Shown here: piece after piece, positions 6,785 through 13,725 of the stretch
Numbering within the stretch: position 1 is the first letter of the stretch
How the letters are laid out: each line of letters starts with the position of its first letter
Program-made: the position numbers and the translations under genes
The notes under the pieces: generated by a model
Seen by the model: only the letters and a program-made list of their open reading frames with translations
The model's database searches: none
Told to the model about the DNA's origin: nothing
From: Fimenecus sp045579305
GTDB taxonomy: Bacteria > Bacillota > Clostridia > Oscillospirales > Acutalibacteraceae
Reading direction: 5' to 3'
Length of the DNA stretch: 16,909 nucleotides
Assembly: GCA_045579305.1 (NCBI GenBank)
Contig: JAZNLY010000002.1
Location: 1-16,909, forward strand

Positions 6785-8296
6785 ATGAGTGAAAATTGGT
6801 TTCAACAAAAAGTCGATGAAATAACCGTATCTGTTGAAGAAAACAGTAAAAAAACATATATTGATACAGATTTGCAGAAGAATGTTATGTATTTTAAGGC
6901 TCAATTCGGCGATGCCTTTGATGTGAAATACAGAAAATATAATACTCAGGGCAAAGAAATCTACTTTATTATGGTTGACGGAATGTGTGACAGTCTTCTT
7001 GCAACCGAGCAGGTAATTCTGCCCATAATTGAGGCGGATTTTACCGATGAAAAAGGTGACCGACTCATTCATTCTGCTGCGGACAGAGTATCGGCAAGTA
7101 TTGATAAATCAATAACCAATGACATTGACGAGGCAATCCGTGAGGCCATTTACGGAAGCATAATAATGCTTACAGAGGGTTCTCATTTTGCCGTGATGTT
7201 CGGTGTTCAGGGTTTCCCGAAACGAGCAGTTTTAGAGCCAAGCACGGAAATGCAGGAGCGTGGCTCACGAGAGGCATTTGTTGAGAGCTTCAAGGACAAT
7301 GTGACAATGATTCGTCGTCGTGTGCGAAGCCCCGTTTTTAAAACTCAGGTGGTGGAAATCGGCACAACCTCAAAAACGAGAGCTTGTGTCTGCTATATGT
7401 CGGACAGAGTGGATAAGGAAATGCTCCGGAACGTGGTGGAAAGGCTTAAAAATGCCACAGTTGACACAGTTTTAGGCTCAGGATATATGCAAAGCTTTCT
7501 CGATACAAAATTTTCTTCCATTTTCAGTGGTGTTGGCTTTACAGAAAGACCCGATGTGCTGACGGCAAAAATCAGCGAAGGAAAAATCTGTGTAATCGTT
7601 GACGGTACACCCAATGCACTTATTGTGCCATATCTTTTTATTGAACATTTCCATTCAATGGACGATTATCTGAAACGACCATATTATGCAACTTTTATCC
7701 GTATTCTTAAAATAGTTTCATTCTTTTTCAGTGTTTTTTTACCGGGACTTTATGTGGCTGTATGCACATTTCACCAGGAGATTATCCCTGAAACTATGAT
7801 TTTCGGAATAACCGGTCAGGAAAGCCGGACGCCATTACCCGTAATGTTTGAGGCACTTTTTATTCATCTGATATATGAAATTGTCCGTGAAGCAGGACTT
7901 CGAATGCCAAAATCCGTCGGCCATGCAATTTCTATCGTGGGTGCTCTGGTAATCGGTGAGTCGGCTGTGACGGCGGGAATTCTCTCTGCACCGATGCTTA
8001 TTGTTGTGGGACTTACTGCAGTAAGCTCCTTTGTGGTGTCAACTCTTTATGAGCCGGTTGCAGTGCTTCGGTTTGCATTTATCATTGTTGGTGGTCTTAC
8101 GGGATTTTACGGAATAATGCTCTGCTTTGCAGGAGTGTTAGTAAATATTTCTGCAATAAATCCTTATGGAATTCCATTCACATCACCGCTTTCACCAACA
8201 AGAATCGGCTCACTCCGTGATTTTGTTTTTCGTGCAGATTGGAGAAAAATGGGTAAACAGAGAATGGAAACAAAAAAGATGGAGACCAGAAAATGA
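6785..8296 (+). CDS. Spore germination receptor A subunit (GerA family)
   Basis: The GerAA-type subunit of a nutrient germinant receptor in the spore inner membrane. The 503 residues comprise a large N-terminal hydrophilic part (~1-295, two subdomains, with REAIYGSIIMLTEG and EGKICVIVDGTPNALIVP) and a membrane part with helices at roughly 302-326, 355-368, 382-400, 403-421 and 428-455. The REAGLRMPKSVGHAISIVGA stretch at 368-387 is a hallmark of the family. Start ATG 6785 is preferred over 6767 because GGTGAT lies seven bases before it; the earlier ATG would add MNGDFF and read through that site. The C-terminus is Lys/Arg-rich. Its TGA overlaps the gerB ATG (ATGA). Germinant specificity cannot be inferred. 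Confidence 0.92.
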   Translation: MSENWFQQKVDEITVSVEENSKKTYIDTDLQKNVMYFKAQFGDAFDVKYRKYNTQGKEIYFIMVDGMCDSLLATEQVILPIIEADFTDEKGDRLIHSAADRVSASIDKSITNDIDEAIREAIYGSIIMLTEGSHFAVMFGVQGFPKRAVLEPSTEMQERGSREAFVESFKDNVTMIRRRVRSPVFKTQVVEIGTTSKTRACVCYMSDRVDKEMLRNVVERLKNATVDTVLGSGYMQSFLDTKFSSIFSGVGFTERPDVLTAKISEGKICVIVDGTPNALIVPYLFIEHFHSMDDYLKRPYYATFIRILKIVSFFFSVFLPGLYVAVCTFHQEIIPETMIFGITGQESRTPLPVMFEALFIHLIYEIVREAGLRMPKSVGHAISIVGALVIGESAVTAGILSAPMLIVVGLTAVSSFVVSTLYEPVAVLRFAFIIVGGLTGFYGIMLCFAGVLVNISAINPYGIPFTSPLSPTRIGSLRDFVFRADWRKMGKQRMETKKMETRK

Positions 8297-9381
8297 CAAA
8301 ATCAAAAAATATCAGCACATTTCAGTTTTTCGTAATGCTTTTTCTCACGAGGACACTGACAACAGTCACTTACCTTTCGTCATATACGGAAAATATCCGT
8401 CTTTCAGATATGCTTGTGCAACCCATATTCAGAGTGCTTATCGGTACTGCTATGATGCTTCCTGTGTATTTTCTTTACAAAAAGCACAAAGAGAAAAATC
8501 TCATTGAAATTATTGAGGCCAGGTCAAAAACACTTGCGAAAATTGTTTCTATGGTTTTCGTCTTATACTTTTTTTACTTTACTGTGGTGACGATTGCACG
8601 ACTTGACCTTTTTGCAGGAACAATAGTTTTTCCTGAAACCGATGTGGAATATATACTGGTTTTTGCAATTATTCTTTGTTGCTATGGTGCATATTTAGGG
8701 CTTGAAGCCTTGGGCAGAAGCTCGGTTGTTTCTGCTGTTTTTGTTATTCCTGCCATAGTTTTTATAATACTCACACTTACGGACAAGGTGGATTTTCTCA
8801 ATTTAACACCGATTTTTTATAATGGGGTAACACCCGTTGTAAAAGTAGCAGTTGATTCTGTGGGACAGACTGTGGAATACGGAATAATCACCCTTATGAT
8901 GCCACGGGTTACGGGAAAATACAGAAAAGGATATTACATCTGGCTTATTTCACAGGTATCTTTAATGGCAATTATGTTTTTCTTTGCTTGCACCGTTATG
9001 GGAAATTTTGCGTCAACACAGATGTTTCCGTTTCACACAATGGCATCCCTTGCAGAATTTGCTATGTTTACACGACTTGATGCCATATTTACAGGTGTAT
9101 GGATTATGTGCGCTTTTATCAAGGCAGGATTGCTCATATATTTACAATCGGAGCTGCTCAGGAGATATTTCGGCAAATTCAGAAGAGTCCATTATATTGT
9201 TGCAATAGGATTTTTAACGATAGTCACTAATTTGATTATCTCTCAACGGATTGAGTGGTTTACTGTAATTGACAGTAGTAAAATTAAAATAATTATAACG
9301 GGATTTTCCGTTCTGTTGATTCCGCTTTTAACTTTATTATTAAAAGGAAGGAGTAGTGAAAAATGCGAAAAGCAGGCATAG
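8293..9381 (+). CDS. Spore germination receptor B subunit (GerAB-type permease)
   Basis: The integral membrane subunit of the germinant receptor, related to amino acid/polyamine permeases and thought in B. subtilis to bind the nutrient. The 362 residues hold about ten hydrophobic helices, from ISTFQFFVMLFLTR at the N-terminus to ITGFSVLLIPLLTLLL near 335-350. A family-like RLDAIFTGVWIMCAFIKAG segment is at ~261-279. GGAGACC lies just before its ATG inside the end of gerA, and the two genes share ATGA. The final seven codons overlap the start of gerC by 19 bases. Confidence 0.9.
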   Translation: MTKSKNISTFQFFVMLFLTRTLTTVTYLSSYTENIRLSDMLVQPIFRVLIGTAMMLPVYFLYKKHKEKNLIEIIEARSKTLAKIVSMVFVLYFFYFTVVTIARLDLFAGTIVFPETDVEYILVFAIILCCYGAYLGLEALGRSSVVSAVFVIPAIVFIILTLTDKVDFLNLTPIFYNGVTPVVKVAVDSVGQTVEYGIITLMMPRVTGKYRKGYYIWLISQVSLMAIMFFFACTVMGNFASTQMFPFHTMASLAEFAMFTRLDAIFTGVWIMCAFIKAGLLIYLQSELLRRYFGKFRRVHYIVAIGFLTIVTNLIISQRIEWFTVIDSSKIKIIITGFSVLLIPLLTLLLKGRSSEKCEKQA

Positions 9382-10508
9382 TCATTCTTGCATTTATTCT
9401 TGCCCTTTACACCTTTAATTCAGAGGAAATCTACAAAAAGGATATCCGTAACCGACTTGTGATTCAGGGAATCGGTATTGATATTCTTAAAGGCGGAAGA
9501 TACTCCGTTACAATTCAGGCAATCGACACAAATACACAGTCTGCAACCTCATCAGACGGTGCATCACAACCTCCCTTAAAAACATATCAGCTAAAGGGTG
9601 ACACAATTTATACTGCCATAAAAAGCGTTACGGAAACAGAAGGCAAAATTCCGCTTTATTCACAGAATCGGATTATAATTTTAGGCAAAAGCATAACGGA
9701 AGAAAATATGGCAGATGTAATTGATTTTTTTGTCCGTGATGTGGAAAACAGTTCGTCCGTATATATTGCCGCAGCCGAAAAAACTGCAGGTGAAATTTTA
9801 CAGGCTAAAAATGGTAAGGAATATATAAGTGCAAGAAGTATTGAGATAGGATTAAGCTCTTATGAATATGATGCGAGAATTTTCAATATGCAGTTATTTG
9901 ACCTGATTAACCGATACAATTCAGGCACAAAGGATTTTGCAGTTCCGTTGTTATCCCTTGAAGAAAAAGAGGGTGAAAAAAGTGTTAAAATTTCGGGAAC
10001 AGCACTTTTTAATAACACACAATATCGTGAAAAGATTTCAAAGGATGAAACAGTATTTTTGAATATGCTATATAACCGGGTGAATAATACTGCACTTTCC
10101 TATGATTTTGATAATGAGAAAAAAGTGTCCCTTAACATTGTTGACGCAGAAACCAAGAGAAATGTGACAATAAAAAACGGCAAACCACATTTTAATATAA
10201 AAATCAAGCTTCAGGCAGATATCAGCGAAGTGAGTGGTGGCGTTTCTGCAGTTATGGAGCGAGAAGAAATAGATTTAATCAGAAATAAAGGGAAAAAATA
10301 TATTAAAAACAATACTGAAAAAATGATTTACACTCTTTATGAAAAGCATAACAGTGATGCAGTGGGACTTGCTCGGTTATTATACAGAGATGAAAAGGAT
10401 TTTTACAAAATGAACGAAAAAAATCTCGACTTCGTTTTGCAGAACAGCTCTTTCGAAGTCGAGGTTGAATTAAAAATAAGACGTATAGGTCAGGAGTTTA
10501 TCACATAA
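9363..10508 (+). CDS. Spore germination receptor C subunit (Ger(x)C family), no lipobox cysteine
   Basis: The GerAC-type subunit, normally a lipoprotein on the outer face of the spore inner membrane. The 381 residues begin with a hydrophobic segment (~4-17), then NRLVIQGIGIDI and YSVTIQAIDTNTQ, the usual N-terminal strands, and end in the conserved FEVEVELKIRRIG strand. Most members have an LxGCW motif after the signal; here the corresponding place reads LYTFNSEEIYKK, with no cysteine in the N-terminal region, so lipidation seems impossible and the segment may serve as an uncleaved anchor. AAGGAAGGAG precedes the ATG by nine bases, giving the best ribosome binding site of the operon. The 3' end overlaps the alpha-galactosidase gene tail-to-tail by eight bases and contains that gene's probable terminator. 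Confidence 0.88.
   Translation: MRKAGIVILAFILALYTFNSEEIYKKDIRNRLVIQGIGIDILKGGRYSVTIQAIDTNTQSATSSDGASQPPLKTYQLKGDTIYTAIKSVTETEGKIPLYSQNRIIILGKSITEENMADVIDFFVRDVENSSSVYIAAAEKTAGEILQAKNGKEYISARSIEIGLSSYEYDARIFNMQLFDLINRYNSGTKDFAVPLLSLEEKEGEKSVKISGTALFNNTQYREKISKDETVFLNMLYNRVNNTALSYDFDNEKKVSLNIVDAETKRNVTIKNGKPHFNIKIKLQADISEVSGGVSAVMEREEIDLIRNKGKKYIKNNTEKMIYTLYEKHNSDAVGLARLLYRDEKDFYKMNEKNLDFVLQNSSFEVEVELKIRRIGQEFIT
10417..10463 (-). terminator. Terminator of the alpha-galactosidase gene, embedded in gerC
   Basis: On the minus strand, about 38 bases after the galactosidase stop, CTCGACTTCG pairs perfectly with CGAAGTCGAG across a 19-base loop. One A and then seven T residues follow (10423-10417). 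The same DNA encodes NLDFV and FEVEV of GerC. The plus strand has no T run after the stem, so the signal is directional. Confidence 0.75.
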
Positions 10509-12135
10509 GTTCCCCTGTTGCAGAGTCAAAACAAAGGCGTTTTGTTTCACCATTTTCAATGTACTTGATTTCAAGTAAATCGTCAGGAAGAAATTCTGCA
10601 TACACCAATTCAGGTTTTGGATTGTTGAAGATATTTAACAACACATCCATTTTTTCACCATTGTAGTCGCCAACATTGTCACTTGTGAAAAGAAGTGAGC
10701 CGAAAATGTGGTTGACAGTTGCAGAAATTTTTCTCTGTGAAAAGCCCATTTTCATATTGTTGTCGCGAAGAAGGAAAACATCAGGGTCATTTGCAAATGC
10801 TCTGCCGTCAAGTCCACGACGGAAAATAGTATTCCAGAGAGTTGTACGAGTGCAGACATCCTCAAGTATCATCTTGAATTTATCCCATTCAAGACCGATA
10901 TCGGCACCGATTCGACAATAATCCACCTTGCCGAATGCAGGATGAAGCGGCACACCGCAACCGAGAATGAGTTTATCACCGACACATTCACGTATAAAGT
11001 CAAGTGCCTCACACATTAACTGACCACGTGATTTTCCGTTTCTTGGCACGATACAAGCAGAATAGAGGAAGTCAAGCTTGACCATATCATAACCCCATTC
11101 ATTAAGTACCACATTGAAGAAGTTTCGGATATATTCCCTTACTTCTTCTTTTTCTATGTCAAGACCATAGAAACCACCCCAGTTAAAACCACAAACCTGT
11201 TTTTTGCCCTGATTATTTTTGATAATCCAGTCAGGATGCTCCTTTGCAACTTGTGACTTTATCTGACAGGAAAGCGGAGCAAGCCAGAGCCCTGCCTTCA
11301 TACCCTTATCGTGGATTTTATCAGCAACAAATTTCATTCCGTTAGGGAATTTTTTGCTGTCAATACTTAACCAGTCACCAACAGCAGTCTGATATCCATC
11401 GTCAATCTGGAAAATATCAATTTTTGAATTCACCTTTGAAAGAGATTCAAGGTCAGTTGTAACGATATCCTCAGTAATATTCTGATAATAGTTATACCAG
11501 GTTGTATAACCGTTTGTTCTGCCAACTCTGGGTTTGGGGATATTCATTGTTTCAAAATATTTGTCGTAAACCTGTTTTTCCTCACCCTTATAGTGAATGA
11601 CATCAATGAGAGTATACTCACCGTCGAGAGTAACGCCGTCAAGGTCACGTTCAAAAATGATTTCTCTGTCAGGCACATTCATACGGATGATTGTGTATCC
11701 GAAACGTTCACTCAACGAACCAAAGAAATTGAAATCCTTGCCGTTGCGCACATAACCATAAGAAAAACCATGGAAACAACCTTTTCTACGGTCATATTTC
11801 ACGAAATCATAGTCACCATAACCGGAAGAAGGTGTAACCCTGCGGAGTGCTTCCTGTTTCATGTTAAGACGGATTGGTTCGTCATCAATGAAATGCTCAC
11901 GACATTCTGTCCAGGACTGATAACCATTCAGGAAAATTCTGTCATTACTACGGAAGTCATAAGGCACAGTCATAATGAATTTAACCTTTTCCATAGGCAC
12001 AATCGGAGTGATATCCAATTTTATATGGCTTTCTGTTGCCACTTGGTTTATGTTGAAGTGTTCAGTTTCAAAGACATTTGTCTTGTAAACCACCTTGTCA
12101 ACCATATATTCCAGATTAATCTTAAATCTCTTCAT
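10501..12135 (-). CDS. GH36 alpha-galactosidase (Thermotoga GalA type)
   Basis: A probable cytoplasmic retaining alpha-galactosidase acting on melibiose, raffinose or galactomannan-derived oligosaccharides. The 544 residues are close to the ~550 of Thermotoga maritima GalA and shorter than the ~730 of typical clan members. A beta-sandwich (~1-200) precedes the barrel: NGYTTWYNYY at 208-217, FQIDDGYQ at 242-249, PDWIIKN, the nucleophile in MVKLDFLYSA (D355), ILGCGVPLHPA, the acid/base in RIGADIGLEW (D412), and NDPDVFLLRDNN. No signal peptide is present. The ATG is preceded by GAGGAG at 11 bases. It appears monocistronic, with its own promoter and with a terminator inside gerC. Substrate is inferred from the family; other alpha-galactosides or alpha-GalNAc are not excluded. 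Confidence 0.9.
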   Translation of the reverse strand: MKRFKINLEYMVDKVVYKTNVFETEHFNINQVATESHIKLDITPIVPMEKVKFIMTVPYDFRSNDRIFLNGYQSWTECREHFIDDEPIRLNMKQEALRRVTPSSGYGDYDFVKYDRRKGCFHGFSYGYVRNGKDFNFFGSLSERFGYTIIRMNVPDREIIFERDLDGVTLDGEYTLIDVIHYKGEEKQVYDKYFETMNIPKPRVGRTNGYTTWYNYYQNITEDIVTTDLESLSKVNSKIDIFQIDDGYQTAVGDWLSIDSKKFPNGMKFVADKIHDKGMKAGLWLAPLSCQIKSQVAKEHPDWIIKNNQGKKQVCGFNWGGFYGLDIEKEEVREYIRNFFNVVLNEWGYDMVKLDFLYSACIVPRNGKSRGQLMCEALDFIRECVGDKLILGCGVPLHPAFGKVDYCRIGADIGLEWDKFKMILEDVCTRTTLWNTIFRRGLDGRAFANDPDVFLLRDNNMKMGFSQRKISATVNHIFGSLLFTSDNVGDYNGEKMDVLLNIFNNPKPELVYAEFLPDDLLEIKYIENGETKRLCFDSATGELM

Positions 12136-12168
12136 AAATAATGCAGCTCCTCATCATTACTATGTTAA

Positions 12169-12197
12169 ATTATAAGTCAAGGAATACAAAAAATCAA
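12169..12197 (-). promoter_or_regulatory. Sigma-A-type promoter of the alpha-galactosidase gene
   Basis: On the minus strand TTGATT (12197-12192), a 17-base spacer and a perfect TATAAT (12174-12169) lie 33 bases before the start codon. A separate TTGACT lies too near the -10 to be used. No clear operator palindrome is seen around it. Confidence 0.75.
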
Positions 12198-12238
12198 TAT
12201 GCAAAAGGAGTATAATATGCTTATTTTCCGCTTCAACT

Positions 12239-12425
12239 ATAAATTATAATTTGTCGGGATAGTTTAATTCATAGATTATGGTAGGGCGGTAGCTTGCTGC
12301 CGCCGAAAAGCAACAGAGAATCCAACAACGGCGGGGTCAAGACCCCGCCCTACCGCTACACCATATTGGTTGTTCTTTAAAATCGCAACGCGGTTCCGAC
12401 ATTTTGCACTCTGCGCTTTGCATTT
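12239..12425 (+). repeat. Interspersed hairpin repeat, copy 2
   Basis: Positions 12239-12397 align without gaps to copy 1 (241-399), with about seven differences by eye. This copy has the intact GGCGGTAGC-TT-GCTGCCGCC hairpin (12285-12304) as well as GGCGGGGTC-AA-GACCCCGCC (12330-12349). The tail turns into TTTTGCACTCTGCGCTTTGCA, a TGCAGA-type run in inverse sense. It fills most of the gap between the galactosidase promoter and the ROK-gene terminator. Confidence 0.85.
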
Positions 12426-12454
12426 AAGATTCAGACCTTGCAAATTTAATCCCT

Positions 12455-12499
12455 CAAAACAAAAACTGCCGATTATTTTGTAACCGACAGTTTATTTTT
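12455..12499 (-). terminator. Bidirectional intrinsic terminator after the ROK kinase gene
   Basis: On the minus strand AACTGTCGGTTA-CAAAA-TAATCGGCAGTT makes a 12-bp stem with two wobbles and is followed by TTTTTGTTTTG. On the plus strand the same stem is followed by TATTTTTTT. It lies about 30 bases past the kinase stop. Confidence 0.85.
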
Positions 12500-12522
12500 T
12501 TATAAAACTTTATCTTGCGAAA

Positions 12523-13434
12523 TTATTCGCCTTTTTTCCAATTCTTTAATCTTTCACTTGCAAGGTAAGCAGCACCAAGCATGCCGGCCTTATTGCGAAG
12601 CTGTGCTTTTTCAATTCTTACATGTCTGTAATTATCTTCGAGCTGAGCATCTACCTTTTCACGGATATCACGAATGAGCATATCCTCTGCCATAATACCG
12701 CCACCAAGAACAATAAAACTTGGATTAAAAATGTAACAAAGGTTACGAAGTCCCAATGCAATCTCATCTTCCCAATTATTGATTTCTTCCTTGATAATTG
12801 GGTTTGCAAGATTTTCAGGCTCAAAGATTTCTCTGCCATTCATAGGTCTGCCCATACGTTCTGAAACTGATGTTGTGAAAACACGACAAGCAGCATAAGC
12901 CTCATAACAACCGATTCTGCCACAAGTACATGGTCTGCCGTCCTTATGAGTTGCCATATGACCGAATTCGCCAGCTGCATATCTTGAACCACGATAAACA
13001 TCACCATTGATGTAAATACAACCGCCAACACCTGTACCATAAGTCAGACAAAGGAAATCCTTCTGACCCTGAGCAGCACCGAAATGCGCCTCGCCGATAG
13101 CAGCACAGTTTACATCATTGTCAATGGCAACAGGAACATTGAACTCTGGTTCAAATGTACCACGAAGGTCGGAATGATTATAGTTAGGAATATTACCAAC
13201 ACCATCGTTGATAATACCTGTTTCAAAGTCTACCTGACCTGCGGTTGAAATACCGATTGCGTCATACTGACCCTCATATTCCTTGAGCTTTGCTTCCATA
13301 GCTCGAAGCACCATATTGTCAGTATCCTTATATGTGTTTGTTGGAAATTCCTCTGCGAAAAGAACATTGAAATTTTCGTCAACAAGACCAAATTTGATGG
13401 CAGTGCCACCAACGTCAAAAGCTATAATTTTCAT
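12523..13434 (-). CDS. ROK family sugar kinase (glucokinase-like)
   Basis: A 303-residue ROK kinase, probably phosphorylating glucose or a related hexose with ATP in the cytoplasm. Seen: the phosphate loop DVGGTAIKFG at 7-16, the catalytic aspartate in AIDNDVNCAAIGE (D107), the second ATP loop LTYGTGVGG at 130-138, the sugar-contact EFGHM (E156, H159), the zinc motif CTCGRIGCYEA (C169, C171, C176), and the adenosine loop IVLGGGIM. No helix-turn-helix precedes it, so it is a kinase and not a ROK repressor. The ATG is preceded by AAGGAGAT. It is alone between its own promoter and terminator. ROK kinases also include mannose, fructose and N-acetylmannosamine kinases. The galactosidase and mannosidase nearby make a role in glycan sugar entry likely, but the substrate is not settled. 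Confidence 0.9.
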   Translation of the reverse strand: MKIIAFDVGGTAIKFGLVDENFNVLFAEEFPTNTYKDTDNMVLRAMEAKLKEYEGQYDAIGISTAGQVDFETGIINDGVGNIPNYNHSDLRGTFEPEFNVPVAIDNDVNCAAIGEAHFGAAQGQKDFLCLTYGTGVGGCIYINGDVYRGSRYAAGEFGHMATHKDGRPCTCGRIGCYEAYAACRVFTTSVSERMGRPMNGREIFEPENLANPIIKEEINNWEDEIALGLRNLCYIFNPSFIVLGGGIMAEDMLIRDIREKVDAQLEDNYRHVRIEKAQLRNKAGMLGAAYLASERLKNWKKGE

Positions 13435-13468
13435 AAAAAATCTATCTCCTTATGTCTATATAAAATGA

Positions 13469-13497
13469 ATTATATAATATAAATCTGTTTTTTACAA
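13469..13497 (-). promoter_or_regulatory. Sigma-A-type promoter of the ROK kinase gene
   Basis: On the minus strand TTGTAA (13497-13492), a 17-base spacer and TATAAT (13474-13469) lie about 35 bases before the kinase start. The surrounding DNA is very AT-rich. The rest of this divergent gap up to 13609 shows nothing else I can name. Confidence 0.6.
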
Positions 13498-13609
13498 TAA
13501 CAAAACAAAAAATTAATCATCTGTTTTTGCTTTACCACCTTATATTACTTCCAAACTCACAAAAAATTATGTCTTTTTTTGTATATTTTGTTAAATTTCA
13601 TTTTTACTC

Positions 13610-13638
13610 TTGTATATTTCATTAAAATAGTATAAAAT
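13610..13638 (+). promoter_or_regulatory. Sigma-A-type promoter of the foldase gene
   Basis: TTGTAT (13610-13615), a 17-base spacer and TAAAAT (13633-13638) would start a transcript near 13645, giving a leader of about 80 bases. A similar TTTTGTATATTTTGTTAAA stretch lies just upstream (from about 13578) but lacks a -10 at the right spacing. Confidence 0.5.
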
Positions 13639-13659
13639 ATATCTGTTAATGTGTGAAAG

Positions 13660-13685
13660 TATGTTGTTTGCAACATATCTTTTTC
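13660..13685 (+). promoter_or_regulatory. Small stem-loop with T run in the foldase leader
   Basis: TATGTTG-TTTG-CAACATA is a perfect but AT-rich 7-bp stem followed by TCTTTTTC, between the proposed transcription start and the ribosome binding site. It could be a weak attenuator or an mRNA-stabilising 5' hairpin. No riboswitch aptamer is recognisable in the ~80-base leader. Confidence 0.35.
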
Positions 13686-13725
13686 ATTATTATAAGCAAA
13701 AATGTTCGAAAAGGTGGTTTTTCCC

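Noticed and set aside
6728..7072. Longer N-terminus for the DUF421 protein, up to 7072
   Set aside because: The extra part is antisense to the well-supported gerA gene and does not resemble the family. ATG 6727 has a good ribosome binding site and the typical first helix.
10529..10547. AAACAAA/TTTGTTT hairpin as a terminator for gerABC
   Set aside because: Seven A-T-dominated pairs with no T run after it. No convincing plus-strand terminator for gerABC was found.
11593..12141. Long plus-strand frame of about 180 codons opposite the galactosidase gene
   Set aside because: It is antisense to conserved galactosidase codons, shows no family motifs, and has no gene-like context. Treated as a shadow.
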